NCBI GenBank assembly: GCA_951394045.1
Contig: OX595999.1
Span: forward strand, 992,001 to 1,056,000
DNA length: 64,000 nt
Direction of reading: 5' to 3'
From: Nitzschia sp. DOCU1
Lineage: Eukaryota; Bacillariophyta; Bacillariophyceae; Bacillariales; Bacillariaceae
Below are positions 41,588 through 50,999 of this stretch, in pieces. Position numbers and translations under genes: made by a program. The notes under the pieces are model-generated. The model was not told the DNA's origin, did no database searches, and worked only from the letters and a program-made list of their open reading frames with translations. Each line of letters starts with the position of its first letter. The first letter of the stretch is position 1.

Positions 41588-42674
41588 AATGTTGTTGTGT
41601 TAGTGGTAAAAGATTGCTTTCCAGAATTGTGATTCTGAATTTTGTGAGCAACATCAGGAGTGCCAAAGTCTAGAACCCGACCACTCGAGTAGACCCGCTG
41701 GGCCACACGAGTTAATGGAGTGGTCGCAGCAGTTGTCTCATGGTGGCATCAACATCCGGACTGCAAATGTTCGGGCAATGACCACTCGCGCAGTCCTGCT
41801 TGGCCACACGAATAAATAAAGTGATCGCAGCAGTAGCATCATGGTAGAAAATAGTGATCGCAGAACTAGTGGGACTGGTAGTGGGATCGTGCATGGGTCC
41901 CGGACCGACTCAGGAGTGCTTGCAGAGTGAAGTAGGATGACCAAAGGAATCGTGCTTTACTCAAGTAACTCACTGCAGATGACTGGCCACTGCTGCATTC
42001 CCGTTGAGAAGTTTTATTTTTTTGCAACTTGCCTCAACATTTTTTTCCATCTTGTAGCACACTTGCTTTTCAGTAATAGTAGCAGGGGAGGCCGGGACGA
42101 ATCCAAAACGGTGTCTTACTATCGGTGCGTTTCGTGCAGTGATCCCAGACTCTACTGTAGATCGACTCGGAACGCGTCAACCTTATCGAGTGAGGATTCT
42201 TCTTCCTAAGGAATAGTGGAAGTGATCGCAATTACCCGGCAATGACAATTCCTCGACGTTTCGACGGCATGGTCAATGTAGAGGTCTTGTTGATGCCATT
42301 TTTTTGTTGACCTCTTTTCTTGTATTCGGGCATTGTTTGTTTGTTGCGATTACCCCTTGCGCGCAGGCTCGTGTCGTCCAACAATTGACGGTTAAAAGAA
42401 CGTTTTCAACGGATTCCTCCACATTCGCCCATTTCCCGTTTCTTCGCAAGGCCTATTATGATGATACGCTGTATGATACGATACTAGAGATAAAAGTCGA
42501 TTGCAGCAAATGTCATTCCTCCAGTCCCTGTACTCGTTGAGAGCCCTCGCGACCTGCTAGCCAGCCACAAAGGTATGAGGATAGAGAGAGGTGTGAAATT
42601 CTAGCAACGAATGAATCAATCAAAAGGGGAAAAAGTACGATCAAAGCTAACACAATTCACGCAAGTCCCTAGTC
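41588..42674. promoter_or_regulatory. upstream region of protease A with GTGATCGCAG motifs
   Basis: Contains GTGGTCGCAG at 41720 and GTGATCGCAG at 41821 and 41854, plus GTGATCGCAA at 42222. Much of 41624-42290 is alignable by eye with 49888-50490 upstream of protease B (for example GGGTCCCGGACCGACTCA near 41895, and the block around GAGTGAGGATTCTTCTT), so this is a duplicated promoter. No separate gene is supported. Confidence 0.6.
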
Positions 42675-42971
42675 CTATCCAATCAAGTTACTCAACATGG
42701 AGTTCATCGCACTGTCACTGCAGTAGGCGATGGCACCTCTTTTACTTGTACTTCTAGAGTCCGTTGAGATATACAATTTACTCAATGTTTCCCACGCGGG
42801 ATTAAATTCCACGATATCAGTGACTTTCATACCGGCAGGCGGTCCGGAACATCGTCCGTTGACCAACGAAACCAACCGTTCCCGGTTCCAGATTTTGGGC
42901 TGTACCAAGCGGCATGCTGCTTTTCGAACAAGGACTTCATAAAACATCGTACGGCACCCGTCACTGTTCAT
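42675..42971 (-). CDS. short hypothetical ORF abutting a transposon end
   Basis: 98 codons reading MNSDGCRTMFYEVLVRKAA and onward, ending SMLSNLIG. No family was recognised; it holds four cysteines and no signal peptide. Its first ATG overlaps the left terminal inverted repeat of the adjacent element, so it may be a gene beheaded by the insertion (next ATG at 42947) or chance. Confidence 0.3.
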   Translation of the reverse strand: MNSDGCRTMFYEVLVRKAACRLVQPKIWNRERLVSLVNGRCSGPPAGMKVTDIVEFNPAWETLSKLYISTDSRSTSKRGAIAYCSDSAMNSMLSNLIG

Positions 42972-43000
42972 CAGGAAAGGGAAAATATGGGGGTACCCAT
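42971..43000 (+). repeat. left terminal inverted repeat
   Basis: 30 bp, perfect inverse of 44389-44418. Confidence 0.95.
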
Positions 43001-43455
43001 ATCTATGTCCGGGACCCCCAAAAATAGGCATCACCGTGGGGAGGTCTCCGAACCCATTATTATCCCCCCAAATCATACTTAACCCCTTAACCAGCAGCTA
43101 TGGCCCACCCCCCTATCTAACCGCCACACCATTCACTATTTTGCACATCATTCAAAATGGCAACAACCATTCTTATACCGTCCTTCCATTGGGCAACCCT
43201 TAACCCTCCCTAATCCATAATACCACTTATGAACTACCTTACCATTTCTCACAGCACTTTTCATTTTCAATGGCACTCTACTCCCATACTACCGCCCCCC
43301 ACTACCATTACCCCATCCCCTTACCAGTTCCAAATGGGTTCACACCAATCAAATACCATTCCCTCTTTATACTCTCTCTGTCACTCACTACGCCCTACCC
43401 CAATTAGAAATTCCCAGTCCATTAATGAATTTCCTCAACATTTCTAACAGTTACT

Positions 43456-44256
43456 CTAAACAGCCATTACGCCTGCCCTTTCCAACTCATCCTCTGTTTC
43501 AACCAATGGCCCCCCCGTCACCTCAATGACTACTGGATTCCCATCATCATCCACTATTGGAATTGATAATATCTCTTCCTCCTGCCCCCCCTGCAGATTA
43601 TCTCGTCTGCGCCTCCCTCCATTAGCATCTCGCCACTCTTGCCTAACTTCCAACTCCAGCTCTTTGGCACCAGCCCTGTTCCTATCCTCAATCACCATTT
43701 TCAGAAACTCCACATAGCGCACCTTTCCAGCTTGATTCCAACTCATGTTATTGCTGTTCCTGGCATGCGTATACTTGGGCTGCACAATACGCTCCTTCAT
43801 ATTCATGGGAAGTACCCTTCCCGTATCAATCCTACACAGCAACAATACACAGGCACACCATCAGTCAGATACTTCAAACCCTCTCATTCCAACAATCACA
43901 ATCCCATAATTTCCAACTTACATTTCCCTGCCCAATGTCTTCCAGTACTCAAAGTTGTTCTCCAAAACAAGATAAACGAATGCCTCATCCGACGGGTTCA
44001 AGACCTGGCTCACCAGGTCGCTTGCCATTCTTCTACCATAAGAGCCCTTCCTCCCAAATTTCACCGCCGGAAAATACTGTCGGCACAGAACCTTGAAGGG
44101 GTGGGGGTCGGGAACGGTGGATTGAAAATGTTGAAAAGAGAGTGTTACGTGTCGGCAATGGGGGGTTGCTTCCATGTTGGTTGTCGGCTGAATGGGAAAT
44201 GGCAATTGGGGAGGTCCGAATGGAGGGGTTCCGTTGGTGATTGCCAAAGTGTGCAT
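43456..44256 (-). CDS. two-exon gene of unknown function inside the TIR element
   Basis: Exons 44256-43922 and 43831-43456 (intron 90 bp, GTAAGTTG to GTGTAG) join in frame for 236 residues; the intron keeps the reading frame across a phase-2 junction, which supports a real gene. The sequence includes FGRKGSYGRRMASDLVSQVL, EAFVYLVLENNFEYWKTLGR, a basic/acidic helical stretch (KVRYVEFLKMVIEDRNRAG) and an acidic tail. No DDE, HTH or zinc motif was recognised. The WxxxG(R)E and polar-helix layout could fit a DNA- or histone-tail-binding accessory protein of the transposon, but that is a guess. The start could be one of several upstream codons in the same frame. Confidence 0.6.
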
Positions 44257-44388
44257 TTGTCAATGGGGTGAGAGGGTTAGTGAATGGGATCCTACTTACT
44301 TGGGGGGGAGGGCGCCTTTAGTGAGGGGAAAAATTGCTGTGGATATGGGGGAAAATGACCATATGTAAGGAAAAAATGGGGGGTACTT

Positions 44389-44418
44389 ATGGGTACCCCC
44401 ATATTTTCCCTTTCCTGA
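44389..44418 (-). repeat. right terminal inverted repeat
   Basis: 30 bp, perfect inverse of 42971-43000; its last base coincides with the first base of an ATG in frame with the next gene. Confidence 0.95.
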
Positions 44419-44432
44419 TGTTTATTTCAACC

Positions 44433-45290
44433 ATGGGCAATCCAATCACATGCATCCCGACGTACGATGTCCAGGGGTCATTGTTCCTCAAATCATCTTC
44501 TTCTGGTATGTTTCTCAGAAGCAGCGCCCAAGGTGAAATCTGCATGACAGAGGTCTGTTCCGAGGATGCACGATGGACATCTTGTACTCAAGATGGGCAT
44601 GCTACCCTCAAATCCTATTCCCACAAGAAAACGCTTGGACTCATTCTCCCATGGCAAAACATTGGAACGGGGCATCCAGGAGAAGTTGCAGCTCCGTTTA
44701 TTATCGTGAAACGCCAGGAGAAAGATGGAACGGCGCGCAAGAGGAAAGACGGAAAGACAGTCTTGGAGGTCCGATGGCCCGGATTGAAAACTCGTCTGGC
44801 CTGTTCTCCGGTAGGAACACTGTATCAAGTTCCATGTGATATATCGGACGAGCCCGAAGATTGCCAGTGGACGTTGGAAGCTGTGGGGGGCGAACTTTGC
44901 TACCTTTCATGCGATCTGGGTCGAAACCGCATCGCCCGAAATAAGGATGACACGCTGAAGAATCAAGTTTGTCTCACGGCAGTCCAAGATTGTGACGCGG
45001 CAACCCTGGACGAATACGGATGGCGCTTGATTGAAGTGGGTGATGGCTCTGTGCTCCTCGAATCGTTTGACTACGAGGCCCATTTGGCAGCTGATGTCTG
45101 CGGCAAAGTATTCTTGACCCGCTCAGGCCGGAGCTGTGCCATGACATGGTCCATCGTTCGTGATTCATATCATGGAGTGCGCATCAAGTCGAACAAGCTC
45201 GGTAGCTACCTTGGAAGAGAGGACGGAAGGCTCTTGGTCAGCACCAGAGTTGCATCGTCCATTTGCCGACTGGCGAAACTGGTATATTGA
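44433..45290 (+). CDS. beta-trefoil (fascin-like) protein, truncated by frame-shifting deletion
   Basis: 285 residues from ACCATGGGC. ITCIPTYDVQGSLFLKSSSSGMFLRSSAQG opens a series of beta-trefoil-like repeats (WSIVRDSYHGVRIKSNKLGSYLG), closely related to the intact 458-residue gene at 46476. The last 15 residues are unrelated. Right at that point the +1 frame continues ELHRPFADWRNWYIED, matching the LLRPFANWRCWPID end of the intact paralogue. About 130 codons present in the paralogue are missing, so a deletion joined the two parts out of frame. The ancestral promoter is replaced by the TIR element. It is probably a decaying or neofunctionalised copy. Confidence 0.6.
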   Translation: MGNPITCIPTYDVQGSLFLKSSSSGMFLRSSAQGEICMTEVCSEDARWTSCTQDGHATLKSYSHKKTLGLILPWQNIGTGHPGEVAAPFIIVKRQEKDGTARKRKDGKTVLEVRWPGLKTRLACSPVGTLYQVPCDISDEPEDCQWTLEAVGGELCYLSCDLGRNRIARNKDDTLKNQVCLTAVQDCDAATLDEYGWRLIEVGDGSVLLESFDYEAHLAADVCGKVFLTRSGRSCAMTWSIVRDSYHGVRIKSNKLGSYLGREDGRLLVSTRVASSICRLAKLVY

Positions 45291-45495
45291 AGATCGTCAG
45301 CCACGACGAATGACCGAAAGCTTCTCACTTGTCGAGGAATTGCAATCGAGGAGCAGTTCGGAGTTGAAGACAAGCAGAAATTCCTCGGAGGCAACAAATG
45401 ATGTGGACGGCGATAGCCTGTCCGAGTATGTCATGATCGATGATCACGACGACACCGAAGCCGATTCCACTGATCTCTCGGCCTCGGTCCTTTGA
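45256..45495 (+). pseudogene. out-of-frame C-terminal remnant of the beta-trefoil gene
   Basis: In the frame shifted relative to the preceding gene, codons read PELHRPFADWRNWYIEDRQP, the homologue of the paralogue's C-terminal RPFANWRCWPID, then an acidic SerAsp-rich tail ending LSASVL. It would be expressed only if a frameshift or unseen splice restored it; no splice pair was found. Confidence 0.6.
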
Positions 45496-46475
45496 ATGCG
45501 CACCATAGTCGGGCTATAACAGTAACGTCTCCCTGCATGTAAAAGGTGCTGATTGACCATTTCCTCGGTTTGCTGTTCGATTATCGATACGGGTGCTACA
45601 CGCGGGGAAGGAGCCAACGCCCTGTGGTTATCGATTCAAGGTCGTGTCATGACTAGTATCGTATTCGCCGTACAGCATCTTTGTTTGGTTGGTTTCGTGA
45701 CCATGGAACGGGTTCGCCATCCTCCCATTTTCCAACGCGTGAGCAACCTTTTCCATGCCAACACTTTTCACACTTGAGTGTAGCGAGAGACGATGCCTGG
45801 CAAAGCTTAGATGGTCCCGATTGATGACCTTATATTTCGGCAATGCTCTTCTGTTGCAGGATGCTGCTGCTGTGGCTATGCAAATGAAAGGTTGATTGAC
45901 AACCAGGCAGAACGTTGTTTGTTTTGTTTTGCCTGCTGTCGCTTGGGATCCCAAACGTTAGTCGGTTCAGTCCATTTGCCTTGTGCCCGTCGCCCCGCGC
46001 CAAACTTCATGGTTTTGAGTGGAGGCCAGATGCTACGTAGCCATTGGTACAAAAGTTACATGTTTTCCCTCGCTGGGAAGATCGCCCGCCGACCATGGAT
46101 CTGATGATAGAGTTGGCATTTTTCATTTGATTTCCAAAAACCTCTAGCCCTCTCTCTGTTGCGTAGATTAAATATTCAACAGACTTTAAACTGCAAGGAC
46201 AATTTCATACATGGCGCAACTACGAGTACCACTCTAGAGGCACTCTGTAGTTGGATCAATGCAGTTCATCAACTCTGCCTGCCCAATGCATCACGATGGA
46301 AAATTTCAAACCACCAATAGGAGTGTCCCAGCTCTTGTTGTGGTCGGGGAAAACTTCAATTTGGCAGTTTAGATTTTGCGATTTTCACTTGTACCGTGCC
46401 GCACACGGCACGCTTGAAAACCATCATTTTGCCCACAATTTGGATCATCCGCACTTTTGAGCCAACACGACGACA
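45496..46475. other. intergenic DNA made of duplicated segments
   Basis: About 980 bp. 45950-46100 (AGTCGGTTCAGTCCATTTGC through TTGGTACAAAAG and CCCGCCGACC) is closely similar to 50675-50815. The segment at 46198-46262 resembles 39379-39440. The part just before 46476 (CACTTGTACCGTGCCG...ATCCGCACTTTTGAGCCAA) is the beta-trefoil promoter and recurs upstream of the dead copy at 61852. No additional gene is supported. Confidence 0.55.
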
Positions 46476-47852
46476 ATGTCCCAACCTGTGGTAACTTGTA
46501 TCCCCACCTACGACGCGGAGCCAAGGTGCTATCTGAAGTCAGTTTCGACTGGCCTGTATCTAGTAAGTCGTGATGATGGAACTATTTCGACAAGTTCAAC
46601 TTGTACTAGTGATGCATGGTGGAGGCTGGGAAATGATAACCATGCAATCATCTGGCATCGGGACAAACGGTCTTTGGTGTATGGGCTGAACTGGCAAGAT
46701 GTGGTCCTCTCCGACGGTAGTGAACAAGGCGACTTGTTGATGAAACTGATTTCTCCCAAACCAGACGCCCCCAGCATAGTTGAGATACAGTGCCCTGCTT
46801 TCCAAGTCGGTTTTGCGTGCTCAAGGGATGGGGATGTATATGTCGTGCCTCTCGAGGATGAACGAGTTCACGAAGAATGCCAGTGGGAAATGTTGGCCAG
46901 CGGTGAATTGTGCTTCATTTGCTGCCATCTTGACCACTCTCGAATCACATGGGAGGGCAACAAGGTTGGCTTTGCCTCAGTCCATCCAATGAAACTCCAA
47001 ACTTGGTCTTCTAACTTGAGCCAGCATGTCGAACGTTGGCGCCTTGCCGAGTGTGGCGATGGGTCCGTTGAAGTTTGTTCATATGACTACAAGAGCTACC
47101 TGGCCCTTGTTGATGATCATGTCACATTGACAGGCTCTGCAGCAAACAATTCGAAACGATGGTCTATCATTCGCAATGCCATTCGAGGTGTCCAGATCAA
47201 GTCCAGTGCGCAAGGCCTGTACCTCGGCAAGCTCGAAGGCCAACGTATCGTGAGCGACCAAGAAAATGCCACAGGAGACGCCTTTCTCTGGTCTCTTGAC
47301 CCAGTGCATCAGTGCCACTTCATCGTAATATCAAAGACGAATCCTACATCAAGAGGTTTCCCACTGGATATCCAAGTGTGCTCTAATGGAAGAGCCTTGG
47401 TCGCAAAACCAAGCAACGGCACAGTTCGTTTGCCCTCAGGGTTCAATTTGAGCATTCTTGAATTCTGCAGTTCCGGAGTCAGAATCAAGCAAGCAAGATC
47501 TGGCGAGTATCTTGCGAGAAGTACTTCGGGCCAAGTGTTGTTGACAACCCACGATTCTCCATTCCATTGGGACATTCAACCACAATTCGCTGGATCAAAT
47601 ATCATGCTAGGACTTATACCCTGGATGTTGCCTGCCGCTGTCCATCAAAATGCCCCGAAGTCCTGGATTGGCTATACGCAAGCTTTTGAGCGTAAGTTTG
47701 ACATGCCACCCTCCCTGCTTCGGCCATTTGCCAATTGGCGTTGCTGGCCCATTGACTTCCCTTCAGAGGCTAAAGTTGACGTGGGCTCGACTCGAATCCC
47801 AGTCGATACCAAAGTCGGAATCCACTTTGACCACGTAACTGGTGATTATTGA
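46476..47852 (+). CDS. multi-repeat beta-trefoil (fascin-like) protein
   Basis: 458 residues, single exon, start in ACAATGTCC. At least four repeats of the beta-trefoil type are visible, for example CYLKSVSTGLYLVS, GVQIKSSAQGLYLGK, GVRIKQARSGEYLAR, each followed by a W-centred strand (WWRL, WSII, FLWSL, HWDI). This pattern is typical of fascin/actin-crosslinking or lectin-like trefoils. There is no signal peptide, unlike the neighbouring proteases. The C-terminus (SLLRPFANWRCWPID) is conserved in the truncated paralogue. Likely role: binding a filament, glycan or protein partner; unproven. It converges on protease B, with 208 bp between the two stops. Confidence 0.65.
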   Translation: MSQPVVTCIPTYDAEPRCYLKSVSTGLYLVSRDDGTISTSSTCTSDAWWRLGNDNHAIIWHRDKRSLVYGLNWQDVVLSDGSEQGDLLMKLISPKPDAPSIVEIQCPAFQVGFACSRDGDVYVVPLEDERVHEECQWEMLASGELCFICCHLDHSRITWEGNKVGFASVHPMKLQTWSSNLSQHVERWRLAECGDGSVEVCSYDYKSYLALVDDHVTLTGSAANNSKRWSIIRNAIRGVQIKSSAQGLYLGKLEGQRIVSDQENATGDAFLWSLDPVHQCHFIVISKTNPTSRGFPLDIQVCSNGRALVAKPSNGTVRLPSGFNLSILEFCSSGVRIKQARSGEYLARSTSGQVLLTTHDSPFHWDIQPQFAGSNIMLGLIPWMLPAAVHQNAPKSWIGYTQAFERKFDMPPSLLRPFANWRCWPIDFPSEAKVDVGSTRIPVDTKVGIHFDHVTGDY

Positions 47853-48060
47853 AAATGGTACCTGCCACAAGTCTCGCGATGGCCAAGTCAGTGAATCCCC
47901 GATGACGAGGGACGAAGCACGAGCACCACTCTAGAAAAACCCGTTTGCACTCCCCCTACAATCATGTTATGTACCAGGTACCCTTTCAAAACAACTAATT
48001 TCAACAAAGTGGAGTATATATGAATGATTCTTTAACATGTATATCTATGCATCAACCTCT
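47853..48060. repeat. conserved 3' flank of protease genes (copy 2 of 3)
   Basis: Contains the TTTCAAAACAACTAATTTCA block at 47983-48009 and, upstream, GACGAAGCACGAGCAC at 47909-47924, also found beyond protease C near 55837. Confidence 0.7.
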
Positions 48061-49843
48061 CTAGTCCTGTGGAAATGCATGAAGCATGTGCACTTCAATC
48101 TGATAGTCTTCGCCAAGTGTACGGACGTAGATCGATCCCATCGGATGATCGTCAACCAGCTCCCAAAGCGAGTCGAGAGTTCCTTCTCTAAGCGCCCGAC
48201 GGACCGCAAGCTGCTCGATCTCGGCGACTGCCTCTTTGTATTCTAGCTCCAGATCTTCCGATAGAGTCCTCTGGTCGCCATGTTTCACTGACGAACTGCG
48301 CTCGCCTAGTCCTCGTCGACAGCCCACGGTTCCATACCAGCTGGCAAGACGCCGATAGTTGAAAACACCGGGGTGCAAATTTGCCGCTTTGTCATTGGTA
48401 TAATCCATGCAGTCTCCTAAGCTTGGATTGTCGAATGACTCGTCCCTGTGGAATACAATGAGAGTGAAGCAGTGAGCCACTGACTTTGCATACCAGAATC
48501 GACACCATCGCCAACAAACGTGGCATAACAACAAAAAGGCACTTACGTATGGGGCAATCCAAAGCCGTGTCCAATCTGGGTGAAAGGAAAAAATCAGCAT
48601 AACGGGGTTGGTGTTGAGACATTTGTCGCAGGAAGGCCTTAAAAATGAGAAGTTATCCATCAGATCTCACCTCATGGCACATTGTATATTGCCGCCCTAT
48701 ACTAGTGTCATCCCGAAGATAGTAATCGTTCATTTTTGCGACAGAGGACACAATCTGGCTGCCCACAAACGTATAGATGTTGAGTCCTCTCCAGCCCGTT
48801 CCCCCAAAGTCTCTATTGCATACTTTCATGAGACCATCAACATTCTGCTCGCACACACTGTCCACTTGTCCTCTAGTGACCGTCAAAGTAAGGACATCGG
48901 GGTCTCCATTTTCCCAGTCGCCAATTGCTGCGGAGAAAGCTTCCTGCCAAGTATCGTCCAACGCGTTCAATATTTCAAGCTCCAAGCCTTTGCCATTGTT
49001 TGGCCAGATGGGCCCTTCTGCTCCTCCACCCTCAATGCAGCCGCTACCACCGCCACCAGGGGCGGGTCCACCACCACCACTGCAGTGTTCAGCCGACGTC
49101 CCGCACCAACCGAATTCGGAGCAACATGCGCCGTCGGCACAGATTCCGTCACCACGGTTGCCAAATCCACATGTGCCACTTGGAGTACTGGGGGGAGATC
49201 CATCACCGCCGCTGCAGTGTTCAGTCGACGTCCCACACCAACCAAATTCGGAGCAACATGTGCCATCGGCGCAGACTCCATCACCACGGTTGCCAAATCC
49301 ACATGTGCCACTTGGAGTGCTGGGGGGAGATCCATCCCCCCCACTGCAGTGTTCAGCCGACGTCCCACACCAACCGAATTCGGAGCAACAAGATCCGTCG
49401 GCACAGATCCCATCACCACGGTTGCCAAGGCCACATGTGCCACTTGGAGTGTTAGGGGGAGATCCATCACCGCCACTGCAGTGTTCAGTCGACGTCCCAC
49501 ACCAACCGAATTCGGAGCAACATGTGCCATCGGCGCAGACTCCATCACCACAGTTGCCAATTCCACATGTGCCACTTGGAGTGCTGGGGGGAGATCCATC
49601 ACCCCCACTGCAGTGTTCAGCCGACGTCCCACACCAACCGAATTCGGAGCAACATGTGCCATCGGCGCAGATCCCATCGCCACGGTTGCCAAATCCACAT
49701 GTGCCACTACCCAGTCTCTGCTGCAGACCACGGAGATGCTGCCTGTTGTTAGCACGATGATCGTCTTGTTCTTGTTGCCGGGAGGCGTGGACACAAGCCC
49801 CACCAGAGAAGGCCAGGCCGAGAGCAGCAAGTCGGAGGTTCAT
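48061..49843 (-). CDS. secreted modular metzincin B: five hevein-like domains plus zinc protease (three exons)
   Basis: Exons 49843-48671, 48575-48547 (29 nt) and 48445-48061 give 528 residues. The signal peptide MNLRLAALGLAFSGGACVHA and the QHLRGLQQRL linker are those of protease A. Instead of six-cysteine modules there are five tandem chitin-binding type-1 (hevein/CBM18) domains (CGFGNRGDGICADGTCCSEF type) with SPPSTPSG linkers. The protease domain (from CIEGGGAEGPIWP) is closely related to A's and carries the same spliced HEIGHGFGLPHTDE motif and GDCMDYTN Met-turn. Hevein domains bind chitin or N-acetylglucosamine polymers, so this protein may act on or be anchored to chitin-bearing surfaces; some diatoms make chitin. 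Upstream codons to 49921 are in frame but would place the signal peptide internally. Confidence 0.88.
49040..49710 (-). repeat. five tandem 132-bp units encoding hevein-like domains
   Basis: Units recur every 132 bp (44 codons), for example TGTGCCACTTGGAGT near 49174, 49306, 49438 and 49570. Similarity between units is very high, so copy number is likely to vary by unequal crossing over. Long open frames on the opposite strand here are a by-product of this composition. Confidence 0.9.
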
Positions 49844-50999
49844 GGTTGTTGTTGTTGTTGTCGTTGTCGTAGTAAAAAGTTTGATTTCCAGATGCTGTGA
49901 ATCTGAATTTATGAGCAACACCCGGACTGCAAATGGATGGGAAAACCATTCGAGTAGACCCGTTTGGCCACACGAATTAATAAAGTGGTCGCAGCAGTAG
50001 CACCATGGTAGAAAATAGTGATCGCAGCAGAACTAGTGGGACTGGTAGTGGAATCGTGCATGGGTCCCGGACCGACTCAAAGAGCGCTCGCAGAGTGAAT
50101 TAGGATGACCAAAGGAAGGAATCGCGCTTTACTCAAGTAACTCACTGCAGACGACTGGCCGCTGCTGCACTGCTGTCAGTATTGCTGGACCGCCCCTGTC
50201 CATCCCAGTCGAGAAATTTCAGCATTTTGCAACGTGTCTCAACATTGTCTCTTCCATCGTGTAGCTAACCTACCGGTAGCTACTCAGTAGTAGCAACTGG
50301 GCGGTTGGAATATAAAAAGGTGTCATATTGATGCCTTTTGCACTGGGATCCCAGATTCAACTCGGAACCCGTCTCGGCTGGATGGACGAAATACTGTATC
50401 GAGTAAGGATACTTCTTAGGAATCGTGGGAGTGATCGCAGTATCATCCGCACGATGAATCCTGGCGTTTCGAAAACATGGTGAATGTAGGGCCCCGATGA
50501 TTATTCCTGCTGAGTTTGAAGACCTTGTACTGTATCGAATGTACTTTTGTTGCGGGAAGACGCTGCTTTGAGTACTGCGAGAGGAAAGAAGAAGTGAAAA
50601 TATACGGCTTTCGACCATTGTCGACGTGTTATTTTGAGAGATCAACGAAGAAAACGACGTAAAAAAGGTTCAACCTGTAGTCGGTTCAGTCGAATTTGCC
50701 TTGATGCCGCGCCAAACTCCATGGTTGTGAGTGGAGGCCAGACGCTTCGTAGCCATTGGTACAAAAGCTACATATTTTCCCTCGGAGGGAATATCGCCCG
50801 CCGACCCATTGCGCGGGCCAGCGCCGTCACGCTGTCGCATTCAGAGAGGCGGCATTTTTCATTTTGAGTTCCATCTGAAACCCCTCCCTGTTGTTGTGAT
50901 ATTGTCAATCTCTTGTCCTCTTGCACCTTTGAGACTAGATACAAAGGTAACTGAGGATAAGGAACGATCGAGTCATTTATGATTTGAGATTCAAGAACA
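49844..50999. promoter_or_regulatory. upstream region of protease B and of the RAD5-like gene
   Basis: GTGGTCGCAG at 49985, GTGATCGCAG at 50018 and 50431. The first part (49880-50490) is the duplicate of the protease A upstream region; 50675-50815 duplicates 45950-46100. A TTG/TCG run at 49845-49873 sits in the protease B leader. No gene is supported. Confidence 0.6.

Larger units (their letters stand above)
42971..44418. mobile_element. 1448-bp DNA-transposon-like element with perfect 30-bp terminal inverted repeats
   Basis: The left end at 42971-43000 (TCAGGAAAGGGAAAATATGG then GGGTACCCAT) is the exact reverse complement of 44389-44418. Subterminal sequence is C-rich on the left and G-rich on the right, with additional GGGGGTAC/GTACCC partial copies inside each end, as in transposase-binding arrays. 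If the ends are CAGG...CCTG, an AT dinucleotide flanks both sides, a possible 2-bp target duplication. No transposase motif (DDE) was seen; the cargo is a two-exon gene on the minus strand. It is probably non-autonomous or of an unrecognised family. It sits 14 bp in front of the first beta-trefoil gene. Confidence 0.88.

Noticed and set aside
49040..49710. Regular 132-bp repeats resembling a CRISPR-like or satellite array
   Set aside because: Each unit is an in-frame hevein domain; there are no unique spacers and the host is a eukaryote.
48608..49900. Several long plus-strand and second minus-frame open frames opposite or within protease B
   Set aside because: They come from the 132-bp hevein repeats and have repeat-shadow composition with no signal peptide or domain.
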